The position numbers and the translations under genes were made by a program. A DNA stretch of 64,000 nucleotides from Candidatus Thermoplasmatota archaeon. Its GTDB lineage: Archaea > Thermoplasmatota > SW-10-69-26 > JACQPN01 > JAJPHT01. Shown here in pieces: positions 52,103 to 58,530 of this stretch. The stretch spans positions 1 to 64,000 of the forward strand of contig DATLGO010000050.1 in assembly GCA_035540375.1 (NCBI GenBank), in the 5' to 3' direction. Every line of letters starts with the position of its first letter. The first letter of the stretch is position 1. Under the pieces are notes generated by a model that saw only the letters and a list, made by a program, of their open reading frames with translations, was not told the DNA's origin and ran no database searches.

Positions 52103-52374
52103 AGATGGCGTGGCAGTTGGAGGTCTCGCCGCACTTCGAGCGCGACTATCGGAAGCTCTGCAAGAAGGATGCGGTCCTTCGAAAGGCCGTGGACAACAAG
52201 GTTGCCCAGATCCTGGAACAGCCTCTCCACTACAAGCCTCTTCGGGGTCCGCTGAAAGGCGTACGGCGCGTTCACGTCGCAAGCTCCTTCGTCCTCCTCT
52301 TCGAGCCGAATGAACCGACCGGAACCGTCCGCCTTCTGCGACTCGCGCATCATGACGAAGTCTATGAGACATGA
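52099..52374 (+). CDS. RelE/YoeB-type mRNA interferase toxin
   Basis: 91 residues from a GTG that overlaps the antitoxin stop; an ATG two codons in (52105) is also possible. EVSPHFERDYRKLCKKD, KPLRGPLKGVRRVHVASSF and VLLFEPNEPTGTVRLLRLAHHDEVYET (read as separate blocks) are typical of the ParE/RelE fold, with the basic and histidine residues near the C-terminus expected for ribosome-dependent mRNA cleavage. The toxin makes loss of the cassette costly, a recognised array-stabilising role. Confidence 0.87.
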   Translation: MKMAWQLEVSPHFERDYRKLCKKDAVLRKAVDNKVAQILEQPLHYKPLRGPLKGVRRVHVASSFVLLFEPNEPTGTVRLLRLAHHDEVYET

Positions 52375-52392
52375 TCGCGGGGCGGCGGGCGC

Positions 52393-52473
52393 GGATAACG
52401 ATCGCGCTCAGCGGCCCGAAGCGAGCGGGCGAAGGCTGCTCGCGAAGGGTCCGTCTTCAGCGCACGGTTGGGC
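52393..52473 (-). repeat. attC-like site 2
   Basis: Ends GGATAAC (52393-52399) and GTTGGGC (52467-52473). GCGCT...AGCGC and CCC...GGG inner arms pair with small bulges; at 81 bp it is the longest in the array. It closes the methyltransferase cassette, 21 bp after the stop. Confidence 0.65.
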
Positions 52474-52494
52474 AGGCTACTCATGCCTTTTCGT

Positions 52495-53304
52495 CTATGC
52501 CCGCGCAAGCAGAACGTGCGTGCGCATCGGGTACCTGAGTTCACCGTTGGCCACGTAAGGCTCGAGCATCGCGCTCACGTCCTTGAGAAACGCGTCGCGC
52601 CCATGCTCGGGCAGAAGCGCCACAGCGTGCCGAGTGGAGGGTGAACCCAGGGTCATGCCGTCGATGAACGATTGGATGGACGCGAAGTGAGAGACTCCGT
52701 CCTCAGTGCGAAGTTCGATCGCGGAGAACCCCGCACGCGTCGCCGCGTCACGGATATCCTCCGGGTCGGCAAACCAACAGGCCCGCCTCGCCGCCGAAGC
52801 GTCGACCCCCTGACGTTCCAGGGCTCTAACCACGGCGTCATGACCTTTGTTGTCTTCGAGCGGTCCCCAGATGCTTGCCGCGAGCCGACCCGACGGCTTG
52901 AGCACGCGGTGGATCTCGGCGAGACCGGCCTGACGATCCGGAATGAACTGGAGGCCCTGGAGGCAAAGACAGAGATCGAACGTGGCGCTGTCGAAGGGCA
53001 TCTTGAGCGCGCTTGCGCAGTGCCACTCCATCGGAATATCGAAGCCCTGCGCCATTTTTCGTGCCACCTCGACGACGCCCGGATCGATGTCCAGGCCCAC
53101 CACCTTCCCTGCCGGGCCAACGCCGCGCGCGGCCACCCTTGCCCCAACACCCGTGCCACAGGCCACGTCCAGCACGCTTTCTCCCCGTTGCGGGGCGGCC
53201 AACCCCACCACACGTTCTGTCCAGTGAGCGAACATCCCCGGGACCATGTGTTTCTCGTACGCCTCGGCAGCCGTCGTGTCGATCGGGTGGTTTGCTTGGG
53301 ACAT
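52495..53304 (-). CDS. SAM-dependent methyltransferase (cassette gene)
   Basis: 269 residues. Motif I VLDVACGTGVGARVAAR, second strand VVGLDIDPGVVEVARK, and FDLCLCLQGLQFIPDRQ with EIHRVLKPSGRLAASIW identify a UbiE-like class I methyltransferase. The long C-terminal region (SFIDGMTLGSPSTRHAVALL) resembles enzymes acting on small molecules in bacteria. Substrate unknown. The codon use is less GC3-biased than in core genes here, fitting recent arrival. It lies between attC-like sites 2 and 3. Confidence 0.87.
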   Translation of the reverse strand: MSQANHPIDTTAAEAYEKHMVPGMFAHWTERVVGLAAPQRGESVLDVACGTGVGARVAARGVGPAGKVVGLDIDPGVVEVARKMAQGFDIPMEWHCASALKMPFDSATFDLCLCLQGLQFIPDRQAGLAEIHRVLKPSGRLAASIWGPLEDNKGHDAVVRALERQGVDASAARRACWFADPEDIRDAATRAGFSAIELRTEDGVSHFASIQSFIDGMTLGSPSTRHAVALLPEHGRDAFLKDVSAMLEPYVANGELRYPMRTHVLLARA

Positions 53305-53345
53305 CTTCGGTATACCTCCCTTCTCGCGAGTTGCTTGGACGGACT

Positions 53346-53408
53346 GCTTAACGACTGAGCTAAGCCGCTCGACCGGTGGGAGAGGTCGGCTTTAGCGATT
53401 TGTTAGAA
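53346..53408 (-). repeat. attC-like site 3
   Basis: Ends GCTTAAC (53346-53352) and GTTAGAA (53402-53408); 63 bp. On the minus strand the crossover core reads GTTAAGC, a perfect GTTRRRY. Inner arms GCTAAGCCG and CGGCTTTAGC pair with one bulged T. It follows the stop of the 53465 gene by 56 bp. Confidence 0.85.
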
Positions 53409-53464
53409 CGCGCGGTGTATTCTCATAGGCCTCCACCGGCGAGGAGCGACCATCGACTGGCCCG

Positions 53465-54790
53465 TCAGTCGGTGAGCTCAATGGTGTCACCAACCGCTCG
53501 GGCGTTTTCCGCCCAAGCAATCACACGGATTGCACCCCACGCGGCATCCAACCCCACCACGCGCCCAGGCTGATCCATCGAGTGGGTGACTTCGTGTCCG
53601 GGAGGGAGTTCTTCGACGAGAAGACCTTCCTCAATCGCTGTATCGGGCAGGCCGTGACCGTGGAAGGTGGCGCTTATCTGTACGTTTCGGGCGGCCTGTT
53701 CTCCCCTGTTGACGATCTTCAAGAAGAGGGTGCCGTCGTGGGTGTCGCCTTGGAGGCTGGATTCGACGGGGAGCTTGGTATGGCTCGTTCCGAGACGACC
53801 CCAAAAAAGGAACGTCGCGACGGCGATGACGGGCGCGATGATGAGGAGATCTCCCCATCCAGCGCCTCCGAAGACTCCGATGCTCCCTGTGTAGTAGTAG
53901 TCCTCGACGTGCTCGGTGTGGTGCATGATTTCAGTCAGGACATCGACTCCCACCAGACTGGCGAAGTAAGTCACCGAGAACACGGCGGCCACCGAGACCA
54001 TCGTGTTGGCCGTGCGCTTGTAGGTCAGATATCCGTAGATGGCGGCCGGGATGGTCAGCCAGCGCGCGTCGAGGAGGAAACCGACACCCGGCACCACGAT
54101 GGTGAATGCGGCCCCAACGATGGTTAGGACGATCAAGGACAGCCACCAGTGGCCCTGTTCCTCTTCGTCCACGTGCGCAATCCCGGTTGACGCGAGCGCG
54201 ATGAAGAAGAAAATTAGGGTAGGTCCGGCGACTGCAACGCCTGTCACGAGGGGTACCTCCCAGTAATCTTGGCGAAGGAACAAGGTCCGAAGGAAGTCGT
54301 CCAAGCCTCCCGCCGTTCCGTCCGGCGTGAGCGGGATGTACCCCGACCGGACCGTCACATATCCACTCCCCGGAGCACCACCTGACGGGCTGGCGGAGTT
54401 GTCAATAACGAGAACGTAGGGTTGGTTCGCGGGAACTCTGAAGATGTGGCGGAGGGAGGTTTTCTGGAGGAAGCTCTCGGTCGGAAAGTACCGACTTGAA
54501 GCTCCTTGGTAAGCCTCGTATTGGATCTGGCTGAGGAGGAAGATGTCGATCGGACCGCTGGCCTGGATGAGGAAGTCGTAGCGGGTAACCCCCGAGGCGT
54601 CATCTAACTCATAGAACAGGTGAACACCCGGCTCAAGGGTCCGCCCCTCAGTCTCCGGGACGTAGATGTCAGATTGCGCACTCGCCATAGGCAGCGCCAG
54701 CATCACGGACGCGAACGTCATACTGATGAGCAGCAGTCTCACGATGGACGCACGTCCATCCCGTGTCTTATACCGAGCCATTCGGTCCAC
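53465..54790 (-). CDS. Exported-domain/multi-helix membrane protein (cassette gene)
   Basis: 441 residues: signal (about 18-38), external beta domain (about 40-165), then five to six helices (about 175-330) and a soluble C-terminal domain (about 345-441). The external part has YDFLIQASGPIDIFLLSQ, then F-R-V-P-A-N-Q-P-Y-V-L-V-I-D-N-S, matching in plan the chromosomal 7036-7998 protein. The C-terminal LFLKIVNRGEQAARNVQ...GLLVEELPPGHEV is an external CARDB-like fold. It looks like an archaeal lineage gene captured as a cassette. An ATG three codons in (54781) is possible. Confidence 0.78.
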   Translation of the reverse strand: MDRMARYKTRDGRASIVRLLLISMTFASVMLALPMASAQSDIYVPETEGRTLEPGVHLFYELDDASGVTRYDFLIQASGPIDIFLLSQIQYEAYQGASSRYFPTESFLQKTSLRHIFRVPANQPYVLVIDNSASPSGGAPGSGYVTVRSGYIPLTPDGTAGGLDDFLRTLFLRQDYWEVPLVTGVAVAGPTLIFFFIALASTGIAHVDEEEQGHWWLSLIVLTIVGAAFTIVVPGVGFLLDARWLTIPAAIYGYLTYKRTANTMVSVAAVFSVTYFASLVGVDVLTEIMHHTEHVEDYYYTGSIGVFGGAGWGDLLIIAPVIAVATFLFWGRLGTSHTKLPVESSLQGDTHDGTLFLKIVNRGEQAARNVQISATFHGHGLPDTAIEEGLLVEELPPGHEVTHSMDQPGRVVGLDAAWGAIRVIAWAENARAVGDTIELTD

Positions 54791-54851
54791 CCTCTTGCAC
54801 CCTTAGCAGCGCCCAACCGCCTCGGCCTGAACTGCACACGGTTGCAGCGCG

Positions 54852-54911
54852 TTCTAACGACTGAGCTCACCCGCGCCGCGAAGCGGCGTCGGGTGGAGCA
54901 ATTTGTTGGGC
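54852..54911 (-). repeat. attC-like site 4
   Basis: Ends TTCTAAC (54852-54858) and GTTGGGC (54905-54911); 60 bp. Arms CACCCG/CGGGTG and CGCCGC/GCGGCG pair perfectly around a GAA tip, with a single extrahelical T between them on the plus strand. That bulged T is the strand-selection hallmark of folded attC sites. The C-terminal 14 codons of the ATPase lie inside it. Confidence 0.9.
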
Positions 54912-56123
54912 GGCGTGGGCGGCCCACTTGAGAAAGAACGCGAAGAAAGGGTCGGTGATGTGCAGCTTCTGCTCGTCCGTGTCCCAGTCAAGAACGGGGG
55001 TTGAGGCCTCGTCGCTCGCGGCAATCTCCGCCATCCGTTCCAGCACCCTCGTCACCTCATGGGCCTGCGGGATATTATCTGCGAGAATCTCCCGAATCGC
55101 TGCGCGGAGGGTTTCATACTCAACCTTCGCCAGGCCGGGTGCGACCTTCGCCAATCCTAGCAGCACAACCTCGTAGATGTCTGCAGTGCCGCCGGCCTTC
55201 AGGGGCCGGTCCATTCTATCTGACCGCTGTCGGGGTCCCCGCGACAGTTTATCATAGATCACGCGGCCCGTTCCTTCTGCGACCTCGCGGAAGAGTTTGT
55301 CGTTAACGTGACCAACCGGCAAGGGATCTTTGGAAGTTTCCTCAATCCCATTTTCTCGCGCCAACTCTCGGCAAAACTCCTGCATGAGGTGCGGACTGCT
55401 GTAGGCCTCGCCAGCTAGTCTCAATGCGACTTCAGGAGCCACCTTCACGTTGAGGAGGGGGAAACCCAATTGGGGAATCTGGTGGAGCTCCTCCGTGGAC
55501 CAAGATGGGACATCAATCGTTTCAATCCGGCCTGTGATTTCCCGTTCGACTTTCACTGCGTCATAGCGGCGGTGGGGGATTGCAATCAAGACCACTGGGA
55601 TCCCCTCGAAAACTAGGGGCTTGAGGGCCCGAACGACCGCTCCTTGGACGTCTCGACTGAGATAGTGGAAATCGTCAATCACCAGGGGTGTCCGAGTCCG
55701 ACGGAGCTGAGCGATGGCGGCAGGACGTGGAGCGAGGGCCCGGGACCGCGTCTCAGACCTTCCCCGAGCGTGTGTCATGGCGCCGCTGGCTTCGGCCTCT
55801 ACCTTCGCCACCAGTGGGACTCCTGCATGGCCGGAAACGCTTCCTGAAAACGTCCCCTCGGTGGATCGGCTAGCCTCAGCCGAGACCTCGGTGTAGCCGG
55901 CGATAGAATCCACTACCAAGGACCAAAGATCCTCCTCAACCTTCACCGATCCAGCATCAATCCAGATGGCCTGGTCACGTGGGAAAACCTTGGTAGTGAG
56001 AACGGTCTTCCCGGACTTGGTCGAACCGGTCACTGCGACCAGTTTGCACAGATTGTCTTTGACAGCGGCCAGCCGTTTTTCAAGATGAAGGGCGGAACGG
56101 GGCACGTACGTTAATTGCGGCAA
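54867..56123 (-). CDS. AAA/STAND-like ATPase (cassette gene)
   Basis: 418 residues. Walker A is VTGSTKSGKTVLTT (near residue 35), Walker B is PLVIDDFHYLS (near 155), and the C-terminal DEQKLHITDPFFAFFLKWA is the helical/winged part seen in ATPases of conflict and archaeal ATPase families. The middle (about 75-130) is an unusual low-complexity insertion. It may be a single-gene antiviral or regulatory ATPase; this is inference from family and context. Its last codons extend into attC-like site 4. Confidence 0.82.
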   Translation of the reverse strand: MPQLTYVPRSALHLEKRLAAVKDNLCKLVAVTGSTKSGKTVLTTKVFPRDQAIWIDAGSVKVEEDLWSLVVDSIAGYTEVSAEASRSTEGTFSGSVSGHAGVPLVAKVEAEASGAMTHARGRSETRSRALAPRPAAIAQLRRTRTPLVIDDFHYLSRDVQGAVVRALKPLVFEGIPVVLIAIPHRRYDAVKVEREITGRIETIDVPSWSTEELHQIPQLGFPLLNVKVAPEVALRLAGEAYSSPHLMQEFCRELARENGIEETSKDPLPVGHVNDKLFREVAEGTGRVIYDKLSRGPRQRSDRMDRPLKAGGTADIYEVVLLGLAKVAPGLAKVEYETLRAAIREILADNIPQAHEVTRVLERMAEIAASDEASTPVLDWDTDEQKLHITDPFFAFFLKWAAHAAQQIAPPDAASRRG

Positions 56124-56298
56124 GCCGCCCGGTACGAATACGCTGGTCGTCCGGTAGGATATCCTCCAATGTCCTCACGATCTCGGTCGGTCAAGCGCCC
56201 AAAGTGGGCACCCCGAGCAATCCATGCGACGTTGTTAGGCCGTTTATTTGTTTGCGGTCCTTGGCCCTCTTCGACGCCACCCCCGCGTGGGGTATGAC

Positions 56299-56358
56299 GC
56301 CCAACGACCGAATTGAGCCGCGCCGCAAGGCCACCTCGGCGCGAATGAATGGTTATCC
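56299..56358 (-). repeat. attC-like site 5
   Basis: Ends GCCCAAC (56299-56305) and GTTATCC (56352-56358); 60 bp. On the minus strand the crossover core is GTTGGGC, a perfect GTTRRRY. Inner CGCGCCG and CGGCGCG pair. It follows the PIN toxin stop by 23 bp. A lone core-like GTTAGGC at 56234-56240 may mark a lost small cassette. Confidence 0.82.
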
Positions 56359-56381
56359 CGCACCTCCGTCGCGGCAGGGCT

Positions 56382-56795
56382 CTATGGCTCCTTGAGGAAA
56401 TTCTTCAAGAAGCTTGCCGCAGTCATGATTTGGATGCCCTCGTAGTTGCCCACTTCGAGGAGGGCTTTGTCGCCGCTGACGATGTAGGAGGCCCTTCCGT
56501 CGATCGCCGCGCTTACGATCATGTCGTCGTCAGGATCACGCGGCACGATCCCGGGCCGTTCGCGCGCGTCAACGATCTCGGCTACCTCGGCCACAACCCC
56601 AACAACGCGCAAGGCCTCCGCCGAGCTGAGCTTGAACTTCGGTCGACGCAGGACGCTCCCAAGTTCTTCGAGAATCCGGGGCGAGGTTACCAAAATGGCG
56701 TGGCCCGCGAGGCACCGGCGGAGGAATTGATGTGGTGGCCCGTTGGCGATGAACGCGCTGATGAGCACGTTGGTGTCGGCGACCACCCGCAGCAT
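56382..56795 (-). CDS. PIN-domain toxin (COG1569-like, cassette gene)
   Basis: 137 residues. RVVADTNVLISAFI supplies the first PIN aspartate, SPRILEELGSVLRR the glutamate, DPDDDMIVSAAIDG the next aspartates and VSGDKALLEV the last. This PIN_3-type ribonuclease is commonly paired with AbrB or RHH antitoxins; here the AbrB gene lies 9 bp upstream. The pair forms one cassette between attC-like sites 5 and 6. Confidence 0.88.
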   Translation of the reverse strand: MLRVVADTNVLISAFIANGPPHQFLRRCLAGHAILVTSPRILEELGSVLRRPKFKLSSAEALRVVGVVAEVAEIVDARERPGIVPRDPDDDMIVSAAIDGRASYIVSGDKALLEVGNYEGIQIMTAASFLKNFLKEP

Positions 56796-56804
56796 GGTCT
56801 TCGC

Positions 56805-57089
56805 CTACTTCCGGCGCGAACGCTGGGCGCGGTGCGCCTTGACCTCGGCGTCGACATCGCCCTCGGTCAGGCCCGACGTCCGCTCCCGAATATCAGCGAA
56901 CGTCCGCTCGAACTCCCGCTCGAGGTCCGGGAGAGCGAGGCGCTTCAGAATGATGGTGTCGCCTTGACCCAGCACGACGAACTTGGCGCGCTCCCCGAGC
57001 CCGAGGCGGTCCCGGATGGCCTTCGGGATGACGACTTGCCCCTTCTCCCCCATCGTGGTCACCTCGACCTCGTCTACGGCTTCGGGCAT
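56805..57089 (-). CDS. AbrB-type antitoxin (cassette gene)
   Basis: 94 residues from ATG 57089. VEVTTMGEKGQVVIPKAIRD and GLGERAKFVVLGQGDTIIL form the AbrB DNA-binding hairpin; the C-terminus (FADIRERTSGLTEGDVDAEV) is helical and basic at the end. The longer frame to 57146 crosses the palindrome, so I take 57089. A TATA-like box at 57121-57130 and a perfect 8-bp inverted repeat at 57091-57108 lie directly upstream. Confidence 0.85.
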   Translation of the reverse strand: MPEAVDEVEVTTMGEKGQVVIPKAIRDRLGLGERAKFVVLGQGDTIILKRLALPDLEREFERTFADIRERTSGLTEGDVDAEVKAHRAQRSRRK

Positions 57090-57090
57090 T

Positions 57091-57108
57091 TTTCCTACCC
57101 GTAGGAAA
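57091..57108 (-). promoter_or_regulatory. Perfect palindrome, probable operator of the AbrB/PIN cassette
   Basis: TTTCCTAC (57091-57098), CC, GTAGGAAA (57101-57108). Placed between the TATA-like GTAAAAATAG (57121-57130) and ATG 57089, overlapping the expected transcription start. Confidence 0.65.
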
Positions 57109-57228
57109 GTTGTTCCACGAGTAAAAATAGCTTTCGGCCAGGCCAACCGGATGCAGCGACGCCGGACAGGATCGACGCTAGACAGGTGAGCCGATACGCG
57201 ATAGGCGCACGCTGAGCGTCAAATCGCG

Positions 57229-57299
57229 GGATAACGACGAATGTCAGCCGCCCGAGGCGCGCGAAGCCGCCGTGACTCAGCTAGACCGCCTTGTTAGCT
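57229..57299 (-). repeat. attC-like site 6
   Basis: Ends GGATAAC (57229-57235) and GTTAGCT (57293-57299); 71 bp. Inner arms around GCCGCC...GGCG and GTCA...TGAC pair with bulges. The HNH stop codon (57298-57300) falls in its end. Confidence 0.7.
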
Positions 57300-57759
57300 A
57301 GCCGCCGTTCTTCAGCCGGTTCCATGCGTCGTCGATGACCCGCGCTACGGTTTCGACCTCCCGCCGCCATGCCGCCCTTTGCTCCTCGGTGACCGGCGGG
57401 GTCACAGGCTCGTGGAGCGCCACCCAATTCTCGATTCGGTCCAGCCGTGACGCAAGGATTTCTTGTTGGGCGGCTGATTTGATCTCGACGAACCGACGCC
57501 AATCCATGTCTCTCTTCTCGTGCTCGTTGCATTTCGGGCACGCCGCCACCCTGTTGCTGATGTGATTGAAGCCGCCAACATCTACGGGGACAAGGTGGTC
57601 TGCATGCCATCGGCCACCCAGAGCGCCCTCGCAATAGGCGCAGCGGTTGTCAAAGAACGCCGCCATGGAAAGCCGCTGCTCCTTGCTGATGTCTGGTTCC
57701 AACGCTGCCCAGAGGACCCGGCGAGAGATGTTCTTAACCCATGCTGGATGGAGTGGCAT
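57298..57759 (-). CDS. HNH endonuclease (cassette gene)
   Basis: 153 residues. Zinc ligands and active-site residues are visible in NRCAYCEGALGGRWHADHLV (CxxC, then H-x-D-H), VGGFNHISNRVAACPKCNEH (N, CxxC). Such single-domain HNH nucleases cut DNA and are frequent integron and defence genes. ATG 57759 stands 10 bp from the end of attC-like site 7 with GAGG just upstream, an arrangement typical of a cassette start. The C-terminal helices (VETVARVIDDAWNRL) are of unknown role. Confidence 0.87.
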   Translation of the reverse strand: MPLHPAWVKNISRRVLWAALEPDISKEQRLSMAAFFDNRCAYCEGALGGRWHADHLVPVDVGGFNHISNRVAACPKCNEHEKRDMDWRRFVEIKSAAQQEILASRLDRIENWVALHEPVTPPVTEEQRAAWRREVETVARVIDDAWNRLKNGG

Positions 57760-57768
57760 CGTATCCTC

Positions 57769-57828
57769 GGCGAAGGATTGAGCTAACGCGCCGAGCGAAG
57801 CGAGGTCGCGTTGAGCGATTTGTTAGTC
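57769..57828 (-). repeat. attC-like site 7 (crossover core altered)
   Basis: 60 bp ending GGCGAAG (57769-57775) and GTTAGTC (57822-57828). Inner GAGCTAACGCG pairs with CGCGTTGAGC, and GAGCGAAGCGAGG forms the tip. On the minus strand the crossover core reads CTTCGCC, with C for the essential G, so it may be locked. The stop codon of 57823-58158 falls in its other end. Confidence 0.6.
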
Positions 57829-58158
57829 AGCAGCCGTGTCGCTCTCAGGCAGGGGGTTGCGGGAGACGAGCCCCCATAGTGGCTGGCCATCCTCGGAGGC
57901 CCGTGCCCCAATATCAAGTAGAAGGCGTTTCGTCGTTTCCTCGTCCGCTCCAATAACGTGCATTAGGGTGTCGAGCCTGCGCCATTGGAACTTCTTGGAT
58001 TGCAGCAGTTTCTTTAGCAAGTCTTTGCGAGGCTTGTCTCGCCGTTCCTCCGCCTTGTTCGCAAGATGGGCACGCAACCATTCCACGGAAACGGTTGCAA
58101 CCGAACCCACGATTGCCCCCCCAACTCCGATCAAGGCAATGAGCACGTTCTCGTTCAT
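57823..58158 (-). CDS. Small one-pass membrane protein (cassette gene)
   Basis: 111 residues. One N-terminal helix (NVLIALIGVGGAIVGSVATV), then a charged coiled-coil-like region (HLANKAEERRDKPRKDLLKK) and a cytosolic domain (DTLMHVIGADEETTKRLLLDIGA). Proteins of this plan are common in bacterial genomes; the function is not known. The codon use is less GC-rich than core genes here. It lies between attC-like sites 7 and 8. Confidence 0.72.
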   Translation of the reverse strand: MNENVLIALIGVGGAIVGSVATVSVEWLRAHLANKAEERRDKPRKDLLKKLLQSKKFQWRRLDTLMHVIGADEETTKRLLLDIGARASEDGQPLWGLVSRNPLPESDTAAD

Positions 58159-58302
58159 ACAACTCTCCCCAATTGCACCTTCATAGCGGTGCCGCTGGAC
58201 CGAATGGCGGCGACGAACTCAAAGGTTGCGAGGCCCGAACCCGCATTCGTCGATCCGGACGCCCGATAACGCAAGGGTGCAACCCAAAGGCCTTCAGCGG
58301 CT

Positions 58303-58362
58303 GACTAACGACTGAATTGACCCGCGCGGCGCAGCCGCGTCGGGTCGAATGAATTGTTAGGC
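58303..58362 (-). repeat. attC-like site 8
   Basis: Ends GACTAAC (58303-58309) and GTTAGGC (58356-58362); 60 bp. Arms GACCCG/CGGGTC and CGCGGC/GCCGCG pair perfectly around a GCA tip, with a single extrahelical T as in site 4. Best-preserved site beside site 4; it is the upstream limit of the clear array. Confidence 0.9.
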
Positions 58363-58530
58363 CCCCATAGAGCATGCCATCCGAGGCAGATAACCGGATT
58401 CACGCCGCCTCCGCACGTCCCTTTCGGGAGACGCTCCATGGGAGCGAGGTGCGCGTCGAAATAAGGGCCACGCCGCGCCGCTTCATTTCTCGGGACGCGA
58501 AAAATGGTCGCCGTACTAACGAGGGGGCGC

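Larger units (their letters stand above)
51655..58362 (-). mobile_element. Integron-like gene-cassette array (eight attC-like sites, no integrase seen)
   Basis: Eight imperfect palindromes with AAC/GTT core ends alternate with short gene units over 6.7 kb. All sites have the same polarity, equivalent to cassettes read on the minus strand. The units are a RelE-type toxin-antitoxin pair (opposite strand), a methyltransferase, a membrane protein, an ATPase, an AbrB/PIN pair, an HNH nuclease and a small membrane protein. Stop codons fall in or just before the attC sites, and the HNH start lies 10 bp after one, as in integron cassettes. No tyrosine recombinase resembling IntI occurs in the window. 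Codon use looks less G/C-biased than in the flanks. Confidence 0.82.

Noticed and set aside
56234-56240. A ninth attC at the isolated GTTAGGC
   Set aside because: No matching AAC-ended arm was found within 150 bp on the required side; noted only as a lone core-like site.
51655-58362. CRISPR array or REP-type repeats
   Set aside because: The repeats are not identical, spacing is 0.4-1.6 kb rather than 30-40 bp, spacers are whole genes, and no cas genes are present. Conserved ends with variable centres fit attC.
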